Below, one piece after another: positions 58,964 to 64,000 of a DNA stretch of 64,000 nucleotides. The position numbers and the translations under genes were made by a program. The stretch spans positions 18,561,775-18,625,774 of the forward strand of contig OZ005689.1 in assembly GCA_963930775.1 (NCBI GenBank), written 5' to 3'. The notes beneath the pieces were generated by a model. That model worked only from the letters and a program-made list of their open reading frames with translations. It did not search any database and was not told the origin of the DNA. Origin of the DNA: Cliona cf. orientalis (taxonomy: Eukaryota > Porifera > Demospongiae > Clionaida > Clionaidae). How positions within the stretch are numbered: the first letter of the stretch is position 1; the number at the start of each line of letters is the position of its first letter.

Positions 58964-59372
58964 GGCAGTAATAATTATTATGGCCTAGGGGCGGGGCAAG
59001 TGTCATGTGACCTCAAATCAACTTTCAGACTTCGAATTTCTGCCATGTCCAGTCCTGGTTCCAGGATCTAGGAGTGGTCTTTCTCTTTTTCTGGTTGGTT
59101 TGTTTGACCTTTGACTCTCTATTTGGGCCTTTGCCCTCCCTTTTTTTTTCATTTTTTGGTTCTCTTGTATACTAAAATTTTTCCCCTTTTTGTCCACTTA
59201 GGAATGCCATAGGGTCGCACTGAAATTTTATAAATGGATGGGCAAAGGACTATACTTTCAGAATATCCAAAGAAAAAAATTCGAAAAAATAACGTTGAGT
59301 CCAGTATTGAACACCAATACTACAGAATCATACTTTTGTGTGAGTGGTCGGTTTTTCCGTAGCGAGTAACAT

Positions 59373-60510
59373 TATGGTATTGCCGTGCCCTCGTGACCCA
59401 TCAGCGGTGCACCTCACATTGGGCCAAGATTGGGGGTGGGCCGATATTCAAGGTATCAGTATCGCGTTACTCGAAAGAGCCCCCAGGTAAGTTACCCACA
59501 TAGCAGCGGCTACTATTGATTTCAGCCTTATTCAAGCACGGTTACCAATCCAGAGCAAGAGCGGCCGCGATAGTTCACCATGTGCCATTTAGTGCAGCCG
59601 TATTCAGGGGGTGTTGCTATGATCGCTAGCCATGTATGATCGTTTATTTGTGCTGAAACTTGGTATAAAGTTAGCTAGGCTTAGTTTTACGGCCGTTTAG
59701 CACGTTACTTATCGATCTTACATAGACTATTTGAAGTTCTGTCCAGCCATTTCATGTATTTGAGCTGCGCTTTCAAGGGCAGCTACACATGGGTGCATAT
59801 TCGAGTCAACACTAGGCCTTTGCAGGAAATTGAGCCCAAAGTGGGGGGTGGGGCGACATTCCGTAGTGGGCCCTCTTTCGCGTGCGAGGGTACGGTATTA
59901 TCATTGTTATAATATTACTAGTCCCAAAATCTGGGGGAGGGGCCCCCCTGGTGTCTACAGCCTTGTACATCTTTGCCTTCGATTTCCAGCAACATAATAA
60001 TATGTGACCATGTATGGGAAAACCCGGCATACAGGATTTTTCTCTACTGTGCTTTGCAGGTTGCCTAGATTAGATTTGGTCAATGCATGGATGAGTAAAT
60101 GTGTAGTTATGTCAATTGCTTGCACACTGCTCATACGCACAGCTGTGGACATGTATAATATGTGCATACTACACTGCAAGGCCAGGATCACCTGATTCAG
60201 TACTAGTGCTAGCGCTAGAGCTACTACCTGCATGCAAGCGCTGAGCATGTGACTGAAACGTGATCAGCCCTCACACTCTGCTCGCGCTCTCAGGACCAGT
60301 GACATACAGCTAGTACATACGCGAGTGTGGAAGTCCTGGAGCTAATGGCCAGCTATAATCTCTACTACCAAGGCCTAGGATTCCCTTCTTTCCAACTTCA
60401 GAGTGCTCCAACCTTTCACCCGCCGAACCACACCTAGCCTATCAACCCTCCCCCCCCCGGAAACCCAGGCCACAGTCCAGTGTACGTATGAACATCTACC
60501 TAAAGATGTT
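59373..60510. other. Unassigned interval
   Basis: No supported gene. A TGTGACC-type terminus (TATGTGACCATGTATGGGAA) at 60,003 is a fragment of the dispersed family. Confidence 0.35.
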
Positions 60511-60735
60511 TGGTAAAGGGTCGTCAATGTACCCCGCGCGCCCGTAATTTTTATGGGCAAACATTGCAAGTGAATGGCTTCCTATATAAACATATGGGAA
60601 TACTTCAAAGTGCCATAACTTTAGTGTGAATCAAAATTCCCTGCCATCAAAATTCTATTCTAGTTTTGACCCATTCTGCATGCCCATGTAAAAAATATCT
60701 CCCCAAGTGCTCCCAAGTCCTCAGTGAATTACATT
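60511..60735. repeat. Dispersed repeat, copy 1
   Basis: GTGAATCAAAATTCCCTGCC, TTTTGACCCATTCTGCATGC and CCCATGTAAAAAATAT match, with changes, 62,700-62,800 (GTGAATCAAAATTCTACGCC, TTTTGACCCATTCTGAGTGC). Confidence 0.65.
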
Positions 60736-60793
60736 ATTTAAATTCTTTTTTTCAAGCTAGCGTGCACACTAAGCAGAAAAAAAGATGTACAGA

Positions 60794-60892
60794 AAACCAC
60801 ATAATACACCTAGGATGCACAGTGGAGCCATACAAAGCAAGCAAACAACCTAGGATGCACAGCAGAGCCATACAAAACAAGCAAACAACCTA
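60794..60892. repeat. Short tandem duplication
   Basis: CCTAGGATGCACAG, GAGCCATACAAA and CAAGCAAACAA occur twice in direct order, with a unit of about 39-40 bp. Confidence 0.75.
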
Positions 60893-61069
60893 TACTCCAA
60901 TTTTGAGAAATTTTCTAAATAACGCACATCACGGGTATTCCCCATTTTTCACGTAGCGCGTGGGTGGAAAACATTGCAAACACATGGCTTCCCTATACAA
61001 ACATGGGAAAACTTGAACCGATTACACGCGGAATGTACATGACGTCATTACCCGTAACCGCTAAATTAA

Positions 61070-62084
61070 GGTACCATTAAATTGCGTGGGCGTGAGGTGG
61101 GGGATATGACACCTAAACCACATCAAAGTCATTAGTGAGGTACATGTTGTGTAACCACGCCCTTTTAATTGCACAGGTCTCAGGGGTGTGGCTGCTAGAG
61201 CCGGAAGTGTTCATTTAATATCCTCCATGGACCGGAAGCCGAGCCGGAAGGGAGGGGCCAGGCCACGCCCAAAACAGCCCCACCCTCTTCCCCAAGGACC
61301 ACCATTCTCAATCAAGTGCCTACTAACCACCGGATGTCCACCGGAAGCCCACAATCAATCCCAATTAAAACACACAGCTTCCTCAAGGCCAAAACACACA
61401 CAAACACTTGGAGGCCGTTCTGCCACACCGCCCACGCAAGAGCTCACCTCATTTCCTGTGTGGGCGGAGTAACAACACGTCATCGCAACCACATCCGCTT
61501 CAAACCATCGTCAGCTTCCGCCCAGCCGTACAGGCCCCTCGATCGCACCGCCGTACAGTGCCTCATTAACAGACATGGCCTCACCTTTGACCTCCTGCCA
61601 CGCCCCCAAAGCCTCCTCGCGGGGTTCAAAGGTCACCACCGCTTCCGGGACACGCCCACCTATCGCCGAGGCCAAGTCCCAGGCGCCGATGTCCAAGCAC
61701 TGGCCCGTGAAGCCACGCCCAATCGGAAGCAATAAAACCTGCATTAACGCACACGCACACACTCCACACAGTGCCAGGAACACGCCCACATGCTTAATTA
61801 GGCCTAATAAGCTTTTTTTTTTTTTTTTTTTTTTTTTTAAGTCGTTGCGGTTAATAGTTAAGAAAGAATGCTTTGATCTTGCTTTGATGTGGGCAATTAC
61901 CGGTGTTTTCTTCAGGGGCCACTTCCGGTCGCTAATTACACGCGCATAATCATCCCTGGCCGATTCTGGACACGCCCACCTTCGACCAAAAGCACTCTTA
62001 TGGCCTCTTCGGCCACGCCCCTTCACGATTCGCTAATTGAATTAGCCATTCCTGACGCTCACGCCCACGCAATTAAATGGTACC
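61070..62084. mobile_element. TTAA-flanked 1.0-kb element, copy 2
   Basis: TTAA lies at 61,066-61,069 and 62,085-62,088, with the same terminal inverted repeats as copy 1 at 42,378-43,390 and only scattered differences across about 1,015 bp. Both DR1-like sites are kept (61,581-61,593 and 61,623-61,635). The different flanks show independent insertion. Confidence 0.9.
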
Positions 62085-62088
62085 TTAA

Positions 62089-63012
62089 TTTATATAAAAA
62101 TAGTGTACTAGCTAATAGTCATTGTACAGCGTCCTAGAACGGTTGTCATAGGTATGGACGCTTTATTGACACAGAGTCATTGTACAAACTTTGTAGTTAG
62201 TTACTTTAGCTTCGTATGTACATATAGTACGCTATTTCTGAACATAAAAGCTTAAAAGCTTAAAAGCTCACTTACCTCGAAACCGTCGCCGTCTCAAGTC
62301 CATCCGTGGTTAGTAGAACTCTTCATCTCACTTTGTCTACACAGTAAGGTAGACACAGACCTAGTCTAACTATGCTTAGCGATATGTCTGTACTGCACGT
62401 ACTGCGGCAGAAAACAAGGCTACTTCAACGCTTAGGTCGATCGTGGCCATCTCGATCTTGATAAGTAATCTCATTAGTACTTCCTTTCTGAAGGTCAACA
62501 AGTGACCGTGAAGCCACACTGGAGTAAGGTATTTCCTGTACTAACCTCAGACAGGATGCCAACCCCAAACTAATCTACTATGGAATGATGGGCGTGGCTA
62601 TAGCACAGCAATAATGGCGCTTGCGCCTTAAGGCGTCTCTCGCGCTTAATGATATGCACGCGCATGCGCCTTAAGGCGCATCTCGCGTATAATCGGTTAA
62701 AGGGCCGTAACTTTAATTCTAAGGCGTGAATCAAAATTCTACGCCATCAAATTTCGTGTTTTGACCCATTCTGAGTGCCCGTGTAAAAATTATGTCCCCA
62801 ACTATTCTCAGTTCCCCCACGAATTATTTTATTTTTTTTTCTACTTAGTGTGTAATTTCTACAAGCTAACCACACCATAAGATAAAAGAATTGTAACAAA
62901 CCCCATTGAAGTAACATGAGAGATAAATGAGATGTTTACCGTATTTTATATCGAATACTAGTTGCAGACCTCCATGTGCGGCTACTATTCCAGGTGCAGT
63001 TTCTTTAGTAAA
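62089..63012. other. Intergenic interval with CGCCTTAAGGCG palindromes
   Basis: GCGCCTTAAGGCG-type palindromes at about 62,627-62,640 and 62,665-62,680, then the second copy of the dispersed repeat (62,700-62,830). No gene is supported. Confidence 0.45.
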
Positions 63013-63201
63013 TCAAGCATCTGCATGATGATCCATGGCCACTAAGTCTGGGAACTGATCATGAAGCACCATTGATTGCAATGAAGTTAATCTATTTTGG
63101 TTGCAACTGTGGATCATTTGGGGTGTGACATCCTGAAGGTCATGCATACCCCCGGTAACTAATTTCATGTTTCGTGGAGTGATTGTAGGGTCTATATGTC
63201 G
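63013..63201 (-). CDS. Terminal exon of an unrecognised minus-strand gene
   Basis: After an acceptor (GACATATAG) the minus-strand frame reads PTITPRNMKLVTGGMHDLQD and ends DLVAMDHHADA at the stop at 63,013. It is 60 residues with no recognised domain. It lies downstream of and co-oriented with the fragment at 63,590-64,000, so it may be that gene's last exon. Confidence 0.4.
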   Translation of the reverse strand, partial: RHIDPTITPRNMKLVTGGMHDLQDVTPQMIHSCNQNRLTSLQSMVLHDQFPDLVAMDHHADA

Positions 63202-63589
63202 GCAAAAAAATATCATAAAAGTCAAATTTACAGTAATTATATATGTCTCTAATATAATAATGATGTTGCTTATTATGAAGAGTTTATGCTCGAGGACTGT
63301 AGAATAGCTCAATATCTCAAAGTACAACTAGCATAGCAACACTGAGCACATGACACACAAAGCATTGCTTAAGAATCTGAAAAAGTCTGAAGTTGAAATG
63401 GTACGTAATTTATAGTCATAACAGTGTTAGTATTGCTGCAATCTGAAGAAGTCTGAATGATAAGCATGTGCGTAAGATGTACGTGTGCCAACATTAAATT
63501 TTGATTAATATTATGACTTTCCAAAATAAAGTTACAATTAAAACTCTTAAGATTTGTACGTTACTGCAGCTGCTTAATGAGCATTACTT

Positions 63590-64000
63590 TTGATTTGTTG
63601 AGCTAATTGAAATTCAGCAAAATCATCATTGGTTGTTCGAGATCCCAAATGAGGGACATCTCCCTGAGCCAATTGTGCTTCACCTTTCTTATTTTCATCG
63701 CTACTGGCTAAGTCATGTCCTTCAATTGATCCAAACCTAGTTGATAAGTAAATATCTGATGAGCCCTCCTATAGCTGTAGCAAGTCACGTTTGCATTTCA
63801 GCATACGTTGTTTGGGCTTGATCTCTGTTGGTAGATAGAGCACTTGTCTAGTCATCTGACTTTGATGAAAGCTCATAAGCACTTCAATAGCCTCAACAGA
63901 ACCAATCACTCTAGTGCGTAGGTATCTCTGTGGGTCTGAAGCATTATTTGGCAAGTCAATATTGAAACTAGGCTCAGCTTTAGAGATATATTTTGCCAAA
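63590..64000 (-). pseudogene. Probable Helitron-like protein fragment, open at window end
   Basis: The minus-strand frame enters from beyond 64,000 with AKYISKAEPSFNIDLPNNAS then RYLRTRVIGSVEAIEVLMSF and VLYLPTEIKPKQRMLKCKRD. It meets TAG at about 63,769-63,771, and the same frame continues EGSSDIYLSTRFGSIEGHDL. The succession KYxxKxEPS, then RVxGxxEAxExLxxF, then YLPTE resembles the segment after the replication initiator domain of Helitron-type proteins. I am not certain of this. The stop suggests a decayed copy. Confidence 0.5.

Larger units (their letters stand above)
49775..59210. mobile_element. 9.4-kb DDE transposon with mirrored transposase arms and HECT cargo
   Basis: The left end TATGGCATTCCTAAGTGGAC is mirrored at the right as GTCCACTTAGGAATGCCATA. 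GGGTCG directly precedes the left end (49,769-49,774) and follows the right end (59,211-59,216). The two flanks join into sequence collinear with the uninterrupted repeat at 44,800-44,983, so the whole interval entered as one unit. The outer 2.4 kb on each side (49,775-52,172 and 56,804-59,210) are near-identical inverted arms, each with a complete four-exon transposase gene. The unique centre holds a HECT ligase gene. A 6-bp duplication and IS3-like integrase core would suit the IS3EU group as I remember it; that assignment needs testing. Confidence 0.88.
47440..59372. mobile_element. Possible outer TGTGACC-ended element holding later insertions
   Basis: ATGTGACCCACTATGGAAAA with ACCGACC at 47,440 is mirrored by GGTCGGTTTTTCCGTAGCGA with GTAACAT ending at 59,372. 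Removing the 693-bp element (48,383-49,075) and the 9.4-kb element (49,775-59,210) would leave a unit of about 1.8 kb. That its right end matches the end of duplicated copy 1 (44,983) supports a real element boundary. No target duplication was confirmed. Confidence 0.45.

Noticed and set aside
49775-59210. The inverted arms as an assembly artefact
   Set aside because: Not excluded, but unlikely. The arms differ by a 4-bp and a 3-bp indel plus substitutions, and the outer flanks carry matched GGGTCG duplications that rejoin to the empty-site sequence.

Overview
This window looks like nuclear DNA of an early-branching animal. A sponge is most likely and a cnidarian possible, but I cannot name a species. 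The reasons are many short introns (about 50-120 nt, GT-AG), fairly AT-rich DNA, and an extreme density of mobile-element proteins of kinds I associate with sponge and cnidarian genomes: DUF6589, RecQ-like helicases, C/D(2)H transposases, integrase-core transposases, a tyrosine recombinase and a Ty3/gypsy element. Almost everything except one BEN-domain gene (35.0-40.3 kb) reads as transposon, relic or repeat.

Layout. 1-4.5 kb: a hAT-like MITE, a broken BED-finger transposase, and a minus-strand relic of an integrase-core transposase. 6.5-7.4 kb: a 71-bp satellite whose hairpin largely keeps its pairing between two unit types. 8.3-9.2 kb: unrecognised decayed exons. 11.3-14.1 kb: a SAP-like/coiled-coil relic, then a RecQ-like helicase relic. 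15.4-18.3 kb (minus): a decayed RING plus DUF6589 protein. 19.6-20.3 kb: a hAT-type element with a nested TA-flanked MITE. 21.0-23.6 kb (minus): an internally deleted Ty3/gypsy element. 24.0-28.7 kb: a second RecQ relic followed by a C/D(2)H transposase relic. 29.3-32.3 kb: a CACTA-like element holding two nested elements. 33.2-34.0 kb (minus): a chimera of tyrosine-recombinase and TTF-type zinc-finger fragments. 34.7-34.9 kb: an assembly gap. 35.0-40.3 kb: the BEN gene. 41-62 kb: nested mobile DNA, including two near-identical TTAA-flanked 1-kb elements and one 9.4-kb transposon. 63-64 kb: the end of a probable Helitron-like gene that runs out of the window.

The most interesting object is the 9.4-kb transposon at 49,775-59,210. 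It has matching terminal inverted repeats and a 6-bp target duplication, and a paralogous empty site lies about 5 kb upstream (near 44.8 kb). Each end is a roughly 2.4-kb inverted arm carrying a whole four-exon DDE transposase gene. The left copy is open throughout and the right copy is broken by a 4-bp duplication. Between the arms sits an apparently intact cargo gene for a 741-residue CUE-like plus HECT ubiquitin ligase, with its own duplicated 5' exon. A transposon carrying an intact ubiquitin ligase between two mirrored transposase genes, next to an unrelated element with a RING finger, suggests that ubiquitin-ligase modules recur as accessory genes of mobile DNA in this genome.
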